Source: an uncultured Mailhella sp.
GTDB lineage: Bacteria > Desulfobacterota > Desulfovibrionia > Desulfovibrionales > Desulfovibrionaceae
Assembly (NCBI GenBank): GCA_944324625.1
Contig: CALUWZ010000066.1
Location: 1-8,910, forward strand
Length of the DNA stretch: 8,910 nt
Direction: 5' to 3'
The position numbers and the translations under genes were made by a program. Positions 1-7,183 of the stretch are shown here, in pieces. Position 1 is the stretch's first letter. Each line of letters begins with the position of its first letter. The notes beneath the pieces are model-generated. The model did no database searches, was not told the DNA's origin, and saw only the letters and a program-made list of their open reading frames with translations.

Positions 1-369
1 GCTGACGCTTACAACACCCTTACCGGTGACAGCCCATTCGGCACATGGGGTCTTATTGCTGAATACGCAGGTTTCTCTTTCATTGAAAACCTCACCCACA
101 CCGCTCGCGTAGTATACGTACAAGGCACCAATGAAGTAAAAGATTACACCGCACAAGACATAGAAGCCCGTGCTCTTAACTTCGAAAAACTTACCGAAGA
201 TGACACCCTTGTAGAAGTTGACTTCAACTCCACCTACCAAATCTACAAAAACTTCTCCGCAACCTTGGAACTCGGTTACGTATTTGTTGACCAAGACAAC
301 CTTGCACAAGGTCAAGATGAAGCTGACGACATCTTCCGTACCGGTCTTACCTTTGTTTACAACTTCTAA
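1..369 (+). CDS. Outer-membrane porin, C-terminal part (5' truncated)
   Basis: The window opens inside a frame that runs without a stop from base 1 to a TAA at 367-369, giving 122 residues; the start lies outside. The segment alternates short amphipathic strands with polar, acidic turns (for example WGLIAEYAGFSF, TARVVYVQG, YQIYKNFSATLELGYVFVD) and ends in GLTFVYNF. A terminal aromatic residue after a beta strand is the usual signal of an outer-membrane beta-barrel recognised by the BAM machinery. The style resembles the homotrimeric porins abundant in Desulfovibrionaceae, which let small solutes diffuse across the outer membrane. Codon choice is narrow (Asn almost always AAC, Tyr TAC, Val mostly GTA or GTT), as expected for a highly expressed gene, and a strong terminator follows. 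Family assignment comes from recall of the family's look, not a search; the barrel call is firmer than the porin subfamily. Confidence 0.8.
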   Translation, partial: ADAYNTLTGDSPFGTWGLIAEYAGFSFIENLTHTARVVYVQGTNEVKDYTAQDIEARALNFEKLTEDDTLVEVDFNSTYQIYKNFSATLELGYVFVDQDNLAQGQDEADDIFRTGLTFVYNF

Positions 370-401
370 TTTTGAAGTCTGCTGACAAAGCAAGAAATAT
401 G

Positions 402-426
402 AGCCCCTCGCATGAGGGGCTTTTTT
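402..426 (+). terminator. Intrinsic terminator of the porin gene
   Basis: A perfect 7-bp GC-rich stem, GCCCCTC (403-409) with GAGGGGC (414-420), closes a GCAT loop and is followed directly by six T residues (421-426). It starts 33 bases after the porin stop codon. This is a textbook Rho-independent terminator for the plus strand. Confidence 0.93.
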
Positions 427-835
427 CTTGCCGAAACAAAAGGCTATGAAACTGTATAGACAGCCGTCAATAAGAACCAATTAATACATTTTGGGAAAAC
501 AACAGGAACCGGTCTAAGCAAAAAATAATACAGCAGGCAAAAATATACAGAAAACAACGGACAGATCAGAAAAACAGAAGGCAAAATGTATGTGAGCCGT
601 TCATTGCAGGAAAATAGCACAAGCTGTTTTTCGTTTTCTTTTCAGAGCTGATGCAAAACAGACAAAAGCCGTACAAATTTCGGACAGAAAACGAAATTGC
701 GGGACAGCAGAAGAAAAAGCTGCAAAAAACATTACAAATGTATAATTTTTTCTTTTTTCCTCTCTTTTTTATTAATGAGATTATCCTTATCAAACTAATT
801 TAATGTTTCTGTCAAGGAAAATTGAGCAGCGCAAT
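427..835. other. Long A-rich intergenic region without a convincing gene
   Basis: About 400 bases separate the porin terminator from the trmH promoter. The plus strand is strongly A-rich, with a T-rich patch around 740-770. I see no tRNA, no clear ncRNA and no long coding frame. The minus strand has a 75-codon frame (793-566) with a TTG start, no ribosome-binding site and an extreme Phe/Cys content; I regard it as chance. On the plus strand two very short overlapping frames (586-651 and 651-803) are possible but weak; they are treated as a finding only. GGACAG occurs three times (559, 682, 702), which may be chance in this composition. Confidence 0.6.
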
Positions 836-842
836 TTGACAG
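809..842. repeat. Inverted repeat over the trmH -35 box (operator-like or hairpin)
   Basis: CTGTCAA (809-815) is the exact reverse complement of TTGACAG (836-842), and the right arm contains the TTGACA -35 hexamer. A nested repeat, AAATTG (819-824) and CAATTT (832-837), shares the right side, so the segment could form a bulged hairpin or serve as a dyad binding site. Functional meaning is inference; the repeats themselves are directly visible. Confidence 0.4.
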
Positions 843-864
843 CTAACAAAAAGCTCTGTATTAT
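836..864 (+). promoter_or_regulatory. Sigma-70-type promoter for trmH
   Basis: A consensus -35 box TTGACA (836-841) is separated by 17 bases from TATTAT (859-864), which matches the -10 consensus at five of six positions. Transcription would begin near 871, leaving a leader of about 28 bases before the chosen trmH start at 899. It is the best-matching promoter in the window. Confidence 0.8.
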
Positions 865-871
865 ATCAGAG
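854..871. repeat. Small inverted repeat spanning the trmH -10 box
   Basis: CTCTG (854-858) and CAGAG (867-871) are perfect inverted arms around an 8-base spacer that contains the whole TATTAT -10 hexamer. A 5-bp arm could arise by chance; its placement, centred on the -10 box, is why it is recorded as a possible repressor site. Confidence 0.25.
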
Positions 872-885
872 TTATCATAAAATAA

Positions 886-891
886 TAAGGA
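886..891 (+). promoter_or_regulatory. Ribosome-binding site that decides the trmH start
   Basis: TAAGGA lies 7 bases before the ATG at 899 but only 1 base before the in-frame ATG at 893, and 16 bases before a third ATG at 908. The spacing favours initiation at 899. Confidence 0.65.
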
Positions 892-898
892 AATGCCC

Positions 899-1486
899 AT
901 GCGTGCAATGACAGACAGAAGACGCGCCAAAATCGAAAAAGTTTTGAGTCAGCGCCAAAAAGATTTAACCCTTGTACTTGACAATATTCACGATCCTCAC
1001 AATGTTTCTGCCATATACAGAAGCTGTGACGCTTTCGGCGTTCATAAAGTGCATTTATATTACACAGATACGCCTTTCCCGCACCTCAGCGAAAAAACTT
1101 CCGCCTCAGCAAGAAAATGGGTGGACACAGTACGCCATAAAGACAAAGAAAGTCTTGTTACCGATTTAAAAAATAACGGCTATCAAATTCTTGCCACCAA
1201 CTGCACCCCCGAAGCCAAGCCTCTGCGTGATTACGATCTCACAAAACCCACCGCCATTATCATGGGCAACGAACATTCAGGCGTTTCAGAAGAATTATTT
1301 GCCTTGGCAGACGGTGAAATTTATATTCCCATGTTCGGCATGATCCAAAGTTTCAATGTTTCCGTAGCCGCCGCACTGCTCCTTGGCGAAGCAAGCCGCC
1401 AGCGTCAGCTCAAAGGAATGTATGACAGCAAAACATTTTCCGAAGAAGAATATCAGGAACTTTTGGCAGACTGGCTGGAACGCTGA
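899..1486 (+). CDS. trmH: tRNA (guanosine-2'-O-)-methyltransferase TrmH, SpoU family
   Basis: This cytoplasmic enzyme transfers a methyl group from S-adenosylmethionine to the ribose of a tRNA guanosine, normally G18 in the D-loop. The 195-residue product shows the three SPOUT-class motifs: motif 1 DNIHDPHNVSAIYRSCDAFGV (about residues 28-48) with Asn35 and Arg41, motif 2 IIMGNEHSGVSEEL (120-133), and motif 3 YIPMFGMIQSFNVSVAAALL (142-161), which form the knotted SAM site and dimer interface. Counting from the ATG at 899 places the motif-1 Asn and Arg at 35 and 41, the numbering I recall for the 194-residue Thermus thermophilus TrmH. The N-terminus (MTDRRRAKIEKVL, from residue 4) aligns with the start of E. 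coli TrmH, so 908 is a possible alternative start. It lacks the longer C-terminal tail of the E. coli enzyme. The gene is monocistronic, with its own promoter and terminator. Exact target position is inferred from family likeness; a TrmL/TrmJ-like specificity is less likely. Confidence 0.9.
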   Translation: MRAMTDRRRAKIEKVLSQRQKDLTLVLDNIHDPHNVSAIYRSCDAFGVHKVHLYYTDTPFPHLSEKTSASARKWVDTVRHKDKESLVTDLKNNGYQILATNCTPEAKPLRDYDLTKPTAIIMGNEHSGVSEELFALADGEIYIPMFGMIQSFNVSVAAALLLGEASRQRQLKGMYDSKTFSEEEYQELLADWLER

Positions 1487-1511
1487 TTTTTAAACACAAA
1501 TATATTAATGT

Positions 1512-1535
1512 AAAAAGCCCGCTGCGGGCTTTTTT
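1512..1535 (+). terminator. Intrinsic terminator of trmH
   Basis: AGCCCG (1516-1521) pairs with CGGGCT (1525-1530) around a CTG loop, preceded by A residues and followed by a run of T (1530-1535). It lies about 30 bases after the trmH stop. The flanking A and T runs mean it could also work in the opposite direction as a backstop for ior transcripts. Confidence 0.88.
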
Positions 1536-1649
1536 CATTTAAATAAATATAGTTCCGAGAATAGTTGAAAATAATTATTTTTTTTACCTCATATTGCTGT
1601 CATAGGTATAAGCCATAACCATTAAAAAAATTTTATACAGACAAAATAT

Positions 1650-1679
1650 AAAAAAAGCAGGCTGTTGCCTGCTTTTTTT
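1650..1679 (-). terminator. Intrinsic terminator of the ior gene (bidirectional)
   Basis: GCAGGC (1657-1662) pairs with GCCTGC (1667-1672) around a 4-base loop, with seven A residues on one side and seven T residues on the other. Read on the minus strand it begins 14 bases after the iorAB stop and ends in seven T residues. It is symmetrical and should also stop any read-through from trmH. Confidence 0.9.
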
Positions 1680-1685
1680 ACTTTC

Positions 1686-4184
1686 TTATGCCCTTCCGAG
1701 CATAAAAGCTTTATAATTGAGTTCCCAGATTTCCGGTTTTGTACTAAGACCCTTCAATGCTTTCAGCCAGTAACTTTCGGGAATTTGGCTGAAAGGCTCA
1801 GTTTTGCTCAAAACGCCGAGCATAACCACGTTTGCGCATTTTCCCTGCTTATCGCCAAGGCTCAGGGCTTTTTGCAGCACATCTACGGAAATAACTGTAT
1901 AGCCCTGCAAAACTTCAGCAATGGCTTCATCTTTCGGATAATTGTCCATGCTTTGGCCCTGCGGCAAAATTTTGGTTTCCGCTAAAATAACTGTACCGCC
2001 TTTTTTAAGCATGGTCAGAAAATCAGGACGGAGCACTTCGCTTTTTTCCATAACAATGAGACAATCGGCAGACTGCGGGGCAAGTTCGGGGCTGTAAACA
2101 TTGCCGCAGGCAAACGTGCTGATGACAGGCCCGCCCATCTGCGCCATGCCGTGGGTTTCGCCCTTTACTACGTTTTCGTCGCCGTAGCCTGCCAAGAAAG
2201 CAAGCTGAGCCAAAGCTTTGCCGAAGAACAGGTTGCCCTGTCCGCCGACACCTCTGATAGCAAGGCTGAGCCGTTCGGGACGCTTTGCCTTGTCAAGTTC
2301 ATCCAAAACAATTTCCTGCGGTGCAGTGAGAACCAATTCTTTCTTTTCCTGTTTAGCGGCAGCTTCTTCCTTATCTTTTTGGCTGATTGCGCCTTTCGGA
2401 CACATCTGCATGCAGGCGGCACTGCCGCTTGCGCAGGAGGTGCACAAATTGTTCCAAACAGGCTTTTTCTTTTCGTCAAAACCGATTCCGGGACAAATCA
2501 GACAGGAACCGCAGGAAATGCATTTTGCCGGATCAAGTTCGGGCCGTGCCTTTTTCTCGGCTGCGGGCACTTTGCGTATGCAGGTTCCTCTGATAACCAA
2601 GACAACAAGCCTATCGCTGTCCTGCGCTTTTTCAAATCCTTCTTTGAGTTTTGCCTGCAGTTCTTTATAATCATAGGCACTTGCAGTCAAAATGTCTGCC
2701 CCTTCGCTCTCAAGGGCATGCACAAGACTGAACGGAGATTTTTGACCGCCGAGGTTTACCGGTGAACTCGGGCTGGGCTGTCCGCCCGTCATGGCTATCC
2801 ATTCATTGTCCAGCACAATTTTTAATCCGCCGATATGACGGAACACACTGTTTCTTGTTGCGTCAAGGCCTGTATGACATTCCGTTCCGTCCCCAAGAAG
2901 GCTGATGACTTTGCCTTTCATTTCAGGCTTAACGTTTACAAAGCCAGCACGCATGCTTTCGCTTGCACCCATGGCAAGACAGGAATCCAGAGCACCCATA
3001 AAATACAGCAGGGTATTGCAGCCGATATCGCCGAAAATTGCTTCCAGCTTGCCCTGTTTGCGCATGCGGCCGAGCAGAAGACCGATTAAGCGGTACGGAC
3101 AGCCCGCGCAGATCATAGGCGGACGGGGAACAGGCATTACGGAAGACTGAACTTTTTCACAGCTTCCGCCCAAAAATTCCGCAATCAGCGCAAAATTCCA
3201 TTCCGTAACTTTGCTGTTTTCGGGTTTTCCGATAACCTCAATGCCTGCGGCAAAACAGCTTTCTTCCAAATATCTGTAGCCGTCTTCAAGCACGTATACG
3301 TCACCGCCCTGAGACTTAATCCGCTCGGCAAAGGCTTTTATTTTCTTCATGGGCAAAGGATTGGTGAACGCAAGGGAAAGCACGTCGACATCCTTATCCA
3401 CAACTGCCCTGTATTCTTCCATATACAATGCGCCTGATCCGTATGTAATCACGCCCTTTTTGCCTGATCCCCGATATTCCTTGTTAAGGGGGCTTGTTTC
3501 AGCCATTTCCCTGAGAGCAGGCATGCGCTCGTCCATAATTCTGTCATAGGATTTGCGGGCATTATTCGGCAGAGAATTCATATCACGGAAAGAACCTACG
3601 CAGGCATCATCGCGCTTTTCCTGCGGACAAAGGCGGATAAGCCCCTCGCTGTGGCACAAAAGACCGCTTGCGTGAATCACGGCGGCGGTTTTGTACTTTC
3701 TGGAAATCTCTGCGGCTATTTTGGCAGCTTCATGCATTTCCTGATGACTGCGGGGCTCAAATACGGGCAAAAAACAGCTTTTATACAAATAACGGGGGTC
3801 AACAAGATGCTGGGTGGAATTGGGCACAAAATCGCTTGCAACATAAAATATCAGCGCGCCGCGCTCCACGCTGTACGTGGATGCGGAAGTAAATACGTCC
3901 CCTGCCTGAAAAACACCGGGAATTTTCATGGTTACGACGGCGTCCTTGCCCGCAAAGCTGGCGCCTACCGCCATGCCTGCGGCCACAGCCTCATTGACTG
4001 CCCAGCCCACTTTGATTTTATCCTGTACCTTGGAAAGGCCTTTATCTATGACTTCCGTACTGGGAGTGCCGGGATAGCCGTCCACGCTGTCAATGCCTGC
4101 ACGCACGCAGCCGCTGGCAAAGGCTATATTGCCCTGCACCACATAGGCTTTTTTTTCCTGTTCTTCGCAAAGTTCTCTCATCAT
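1686..4184 (-). CDS. iorAB: Indolepyruvate:ferredoxin oxidoreductase, fused alpha and beta subunits (IorA-IorB)
   Basis: This oxygen-sensitive enzyme oxidises aryl pyruvates (indolepyruvate, phenylpyruvate, from transaminated aromatic amino acids) to aryl-acyl-CoA, passing electrons to ferredoxin. Numbered from the ATG at 4184 (832 residues): a pyruvate-oxidoreductase-type alpha domain at the N-terminus (GYPGTPSTEV about 36-45; VNEAVAAGMAVGASFAG about 63-79); a thiamine-diphosphate domain with CAGCPYRLI (359-367), GDIGCNT (385-391) and GDGTECHTG (431-439) leading to LDNEW (458-462); a two-cluster ferredoxin region with Cys 555, 558, 561, 564 and Cys 581, 584, 591, 595; a charged linker (about 601-637); and an IorB domain (about 639-832) starting with the GVGGQG loop (645-650) and KGETHGMAQMGG (674-685). 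IorA and IorB are usually separate genes, so one chain is notable, as is the cysteine spacing. The ATG start is chosen because AGGTGGG sits 7 bases upstream; an in-frame GTG at 4196 falls inside that site. Substrate preference is by family only. Confidence 0.9.
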   Translation of the reverse strand: MMRELCEEQEKKAYVVQGNIAFASGCVRAGIDSVDGYPGTPSTEVIDKGLSKVQDKIKVGWAVNEAVAAGMAVGASFAGKDAVVTMKIPGVFQAGDVFTSASTYSVERGALIFYVASDFVPNSTQHLVDPRYLYKSCFLPVFEPRSHQEMHEAAKIAAEISRKYKTAAVIHASGLLCHSEGLIRLCPQEKRDDACVGSFRDMNSLPNNARKSYDRIMDERMPALREMAETSPLNKEYRGSGKKGVITYGSGALYMEEYRAVVDKDVDVLSLAFTNPLPMKKIKAFAERIKSQGGDVYVLEDGYRYLEESCFAAGIEVIGKPENSKVTEWNFALIAEFLGGSCEKVQSSVMPVPRPPMICAGCPYRLIGLLLGRMRKQGKLEAIFGDIGCNTLLYFMGALDSCLAMGASESMRAGFVNVKPEMKGKVISLLGDGTECHTGLDATRNSVFRHIGGLKIVLDNEWIAMTGGQPSPSSPVNLGGQKSPFSLVHALESEGADILTASAYDYKELQAKLKEGFEKAQDSDRLVVLVIRGTCIRKVPAAEKKARPELDPAKCISCGSCLICPGIGFDEKKKPVWNNLCTSCASGSAACMQMCPKGAISQKDKEEAAAKQEKKELVLTAPQEIVLDELDKAKRPERLSLAIRGVGGQGNLFFGKALAQLAFLAGYGDENVVKGETHGMAQMGGPVISTFACGNVYSPELAPQSADCLIVMEKSEVLRPDFLTMLKKGGTVILAETKILPQGQSMDNYPKDEAIAEVLQGYTVISVDVLQKALSLGDKQGKCANVVMLGVLSKTEPFSQIPESYWLKALKGLSTKPEIWELNYKAFMLGRA

Positions 4185-4191
4185 AATATAT

Positions 4192-4198
4192 CCCACCT
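4192..4198 (-). promoter_or_regulatory. Ribosome-binding site that decides the iorAB start
   Basis: On the minus strand AGGTGGG lies 7 bases before the ATG at 4184. An in-frame GTG at 4196 is part of this Shine-Dalgarno sequence and so is unlikely to be the start. The next codon (4181) is also ATG. Confidence 0.8.
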
Positions 4199-4201
4199 AT
4201 G

Positions 4202-4221
4202 AAAAAGGGGCGCATTGCCCC
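4202..4221 (-). terminator. Terminator-like hairpin between the PreP gene and iorAB
   Basis: On the minus strand GGGGC (4221-4217) pairs with GCCCC (4211-4207) around a 5-base loop, followed by five T residues (4206-4202). It begins 2 bases after the PreP stop codon and ends 3 bases before the ior Shine-Dalgarno. The short stem and five-T tract make it moderate in strength; it may end most PreP transcripts or act as a partial terminator. Confidence 0.7.
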
Positions 4222-4222
4222 C

Positions 4223-4231
4223 ATTATAACA
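4223..4231 (-). promoter_or_regulatory. Candidate extended -10 promoter for iorAB, overlapping the PreP stop codon
   Basis: On the minus strand TGT (4231-4229) followed by TATAAT (4228-4223) is a perfect extended -10 element. No good -35 box is present (AGGCTG at 17-base spacing), which extended -10 promoters tolerate. Transcription would start near 4216, inside the loop of the adjacent hairpin, so the ior mRNA would not contain that hairpin. The TAA stop of the PreP gene (4226-4224) lies within the TATAAT. Confidence 0.5.
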
Positions 4232-7127
4232 ATTTTATGCTCTTCCAGCCTGCTTTTTGGGCGTATTCCTGCACATCGGCACCGCCGAGAGCAGTACATA
4301 CCGCATTGTCCAAAGCTTTCTGCAGATACGGCGCAAAAGCATGAAAATCGGCAATGCCGGTCTGCAGAACTTCTTCGCGGACTTTTTGGCGCATTTCCTT
4401 GGTATAGCCCGTCATATATTCCCACAGCGCAGCATTTCCCTTGGCTGACGGAAGCAGATACGTATCAATGTCACCTATAGCACCCACAACGGCTTTGGTC
4501 AGTTCTTCCTTGCTGAGCGTCAGATTGCCGAGAAAATCCGCCGTGGCTTTATAAACGTCCAGAGTTCTTTCCACATTGGGGTCACGGTAAGAAACAAAGG
4601 CCACCGTACCCGTATTTCTGGCATAACGCACAAACGCGCCGTAGGCTCCGCCCTGCACGCGCACCCTGTCCCAAAGATAGCCCATGCGCAGAAAACGGGT
4701 AATGACATGGGCTGAACCGTGGAAATTATATCCCGTATCTTTCAAATTCGCACCAAGTCCCACATAGTTGACCTGCGCAGGCAGAATAAGCCCTGTTCCT
4801 TCACGGCTGAAAGCATAGCTGCGCTCAGCCGGAAGCGGTGCATTTTCAGAAAGATTTTCCAAAATCTGCACAAGCCTGCCGCCTTTTTTCAGCAAATCGG
4901 CACTGCCCGTCAGACTGAGCACGCTGTTTGCCCTGACAAGCACGCTTGCGTGCAGAGCATTTAATTTTTCCTGCAATGACGGATAATTTTCCTGCACACT
5001 GTCAGCAAGACTGCGGATATAATCCCAGTAAGGCAAACCGTTCATGGCCTCATTAAGATAGCCGAGCTTGGAGAACATGCCGTTAATATAAGAAGCAAGC
5101 AGACTGTGGCCGGACGGAATCATGGTCTGCTCAAAGCGGGCCTTGTCTTCCCAAACCATTTGCTGAAAACGGTCCGCATTGGAAAAATCGGCATTGAGAA
5201 GAATTTCTTCCAGCAAGCTGTATAAACTGTCAATCTTCTCTTCCACAACTTTGGCAAAAATGCGCAGATACATGAAAGGCTTGTCTTCGTCAACTTGACT
5301 GTGCACGGCAATGCCTGCGTCAAGGCCGCCCGTTTGTGCGGAAATTTCCAGTCCCAAATCCACAAAATCGCGTTTTTTGGTTCCCATTTCCGTAAGCGCC
5401 CTGCAGTACAGGGAAAGCAAAGGCAAATCTTCCTGACGCACATGGTCGAGCGGCAGAAGCATGCGGACGTATAAAATGCCCGTGGTATCAAGTTCATGGT
5501 GCAAAACCGTAATGCCGTCCCTGCGCACGACATTCAGGGGATTTTCCCTGCCCTCGGCAGGAATGTCCGCAAGGCTCAAAGTCGGTATGGTAGCAAGGGC
5601 TTCCTTGCTGTCCTCCTTGGCCTGCGCAGCAGCCAGCGCAGCAGACAAATCAACAACCTGCTGTTTTTCTTCTTCATTCAAAGAAGCGGCAATTTTGTCC
5701 ATGCGTGCCTGTTCTTCTTCGGCGCGCTGTTCGGTCAGGGACGCATTGGGCAAAAGCACAACAAGACTGCGGTGCGTATTGTCAAGGAACCATTTTTTAA
5801 TGGCATTTTCAAAAACTTTTTCCCCTGAAGCAAGGCGGCGTTTAATGCTTGCAAGGGGTTTCTCCCATGCAAGGGGCACAAACGGATCTTCATTGTACAG
5901 CCATGTACTCAAACTCTGGAACATAGCGGAAAGCCCGCGGGGGAAATTGCCCGTATTGTTTTCACGGAGCATAAATTCCGTGGCGGAAACTGCGCTGTCA
6001 ACGGCTTTTTGGCTTATGCCGCTTTCTGCAAGATCAGCCAGCGTTTCCATAATCAAAATTTCGATTTTATCGCCGTCCGCGGGCAAAACGGAACGAAGAC
6101 CGATGGAATAATAAGCCTGGCGCAGATCCGTTTCCATGCCGCAGCCCGTTACGTCTTCGCCGAGCCCTGAATCCATAAGCGCCTTGCGGAGCGGAGAACC
6201 TGGAAGCGCAGTCAGGATATGTTCCAGCATTTCCAAAACCATCATTTCTTCGGCGTCTTTGCCTTCGCACAAAAGCCAGTTTACGGTAACATGGGCATTT
6301 TTGGGATTGCCGTCATCTTCGTCGGCGGCGTAAAAACTTTCGATTTTGCGTTCATAATCAAGGCGTTTCTGCAAAGGTACTGCTGAATCGATTTTCTGTT
6401 CCTCAAAATCCTGCAAAAGCAGCGCAATCTTTTCAAGACGTGCCTCTTCAGGGTCATCTCCCCAAAAGAAAAAACGGGCATTGGTCGGATGATAATAGCG
6501 GGTGTGAAAATCTTTAAATTCCGCATAGGTCAGATTTAAAATTTCAGGAGGATTGCCGCCGGAATCCAGACTGTACAGAGTATCGGGAAAAACGGAATGC
6601 TGGCTTTCCTCGGCAAGCACGGAATCGGGGGAAGAATAAACCCCCTTCATTTCATTGTATACGACGCCTTTAAACGTCCATTTGGAAGAATCGGCATCTT
6701 CGGCATGAATATGCCAGCCTTCCTGCAAAAGCACGTTTTCGTCAATTCTCGGATAAAAAACGGCATCCAGATACACGTCAATCAAATTATAAAAATCCTG
6801 CAGATTGGTGCTCGCCACGGGATAGCAGGTTTTATCGGGAAAAGTGAGCGCATTCAAAAATGTCTGCAGGGAACTTTTCAAAAGTTCCACAAAGGGTTCT
6901 TTTACGGGATATTTCTTGGAACCGCACAAAACAGAATGTTCCAGGATATGGGCAACGCCCGTGGAATTTTTCGGCGGAGTGCGGAACGCAACGCCGAAAC
7001 TTTTGTTTTCGTCGTCATTGACAACGCTGATAAGTTCTGCCTTAGTCTTGTTATGCTGCCAAAGTCTGGCAATACCGCCCACTTCGGAAAGTTTTTCTTC
7101 ACGGAGCAAGGTAAAATCTTTATGCAT
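4224..7127 (-). CDS. PreP/falcilysin-type M16C zinc metallopeptidase
   Basis: A 967-residue peptidase of the presequence-protease (PreP, Cym1, falcilysin) group of family M16C, about the usual family length. These enzymes form a clamshell of four related domains around a closed chamber and degrade unfolded peptides. The inverted zinc site is intact: HILEH at residues 60-64 (zinc ligands His60 and His64, catalytic Glu63) and a distal Glu159 in NEMKG. The N-terminal stretch GVAHILEHSVLCGSKKYPVK (57-76) followed by FVELLKSSLQTFLNALTFPD is characteristic of this group. A charged helical hinge spans about 460-510, and the C-terminal half has the conserved RVQGGAYG (823-830) whose Arg and Tyr contact the substrate. 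No signal peptide is seen, so a cytoplasmic location is inferred. Start: ATG at 7127 with AGAGGAA just upstream; an in-frame TTG at 7202 would add 25 residues not typical of the family. It has its own promoter and precedes iorAB by 39 bases. Confidence 0.93.
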   Translation of the reverse strand: MHKDFTLLREEKLSEVGGIARLWQHNKTKAELISVVNDDENKSFGVAFRTPPKNSTGVAHILEHSVLCGSKKYPVKEPFVELLKSSLQTFLNALTFPDKTCYPVASTNLQDFYNLIDVYLDAVFYPRIDENVLLQEGWHIHAEDADSSKWTFKGVVYNEMKGVYSSPDSVLAEESQHSVFPDTLYSLDSGGNPPEILNLTYAEFKDFHTRYYHPTNARFFFWGDDPEEARLEKIALLLQDFEEQKIDSAVPLQKRLDYERKIESFYAADEDDGNPKNAHVTVNWLLCEGKDAEEMMVLEMLEHILTALPGSPLRKALMDSGLGEDVTGCGMETDLRQAYYSIGLRSVLPADGDKIEILIMETLADLAESGISQKAVDSAVSATEFMLRENNTGNFPRGLSAMFQSLSTWLYNEDPFVPLAWEKPLASIKRRLASGEKVFENAIKKWFLDNTHRSLVVLLPNASLTEQRAEEEQARMDKIAASLNEEEKQQVVDLSAALAAAQAKEDSKEALATIPTLSLADIPAEGRENPLNVVRRDGITVLHHELDTTGILYVRMLLPLDHVRQEDLPLLSLYCRALTEMGTKKRDFVDLGLEISAQTGGLDAGIAVHSQVDEDKPFMYLRIFAKVVEEKIDSLYSLLEEILLNADFSNADRFQQMVWEDKARFEQTMIPSGHSLLASYINGMFSKLGYLNEAMNGLPYWDYIRSLADSVQENYPSLQEKLNALHASVLVRANSVLSLTGSADLLKKGGRLVQILENLSENAPLPAERSYAFSREGTGLILPAQVNYVGLGANLKDTGYNFHGSAHVITRFLRMGYLWDRVRVQGGAYGAFVRYARNTGTVAFVSYRDPNVERTLDVYKATADFLGNLTLSKEELTKAVVGAIGDIDTYLLPSAKGNAALWEYMTGYTKEMRQKVREEVLQTGIADFHAFAPYLQKALDNAVCTALGGADVQEYAQKAGWKSIKLL

Positions 7128-7130
7128 AGT

Positions 7131-7137
7131 TTCCTCT
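7131..7137 (-). promoter_or_regulatory. Ribosome-binding site that decides the PreP start
   Basis: On the minus strand AGAGGAA lies 3 bases before the ATG at 7127 (5 bases from AGAGG). No Shine-Dalgarno was seen before the upstream in-frame TTG at 7202. Confidence 0.8.
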
Positions 7138-7154
7138 GTAAATAATTTCAAACA

Positions 7155-7183
7155 ATTATGTCTCAGCTTATCTTTCAAAACAA
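7155..7183 (-). promoter_or_regulatory. Candidate promoter for the PreP gene
   Basis: On the minus strand TTGTTT (7183-7178) and CATAAT (7160-7155) are spaced by 17 bases. The -10 matches consensus at five of six positions, the -35 only at its first three. It lies after the terminator of the upstream gene and would give a leader of about 20 bases. Confidence 0.5.

Noticed and set aside
559..707. Three copies of GGACAG (559, 682, 702), two of them 20 bases apart
   Set aside because: Six-base matches in an A- and G-rich stretch are expected by chance, and the flanks do not match.
566..793. A 75-codon minus-strand frame in the long intergenic region
   Set aside because: It starts at TTG with no ribosome-binding site, is extremely rich in Phe, Cys and Lys, and is read from low-complexity A/T-rich DNA.
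3651..4202. A 183-codon plus-strand frame
   Set aside because: It is antisense to the alpha domain of iorAB, where the conserved motifs prove minus-strand coding.
5461..6111. A 216-codon plus-strand frame
   Set aside because: It lies wholly antisense to the well-supported PreP gene, is rich in Ser, Ala and Arg as expected from an antisense shadow, and has no domain resemblance.
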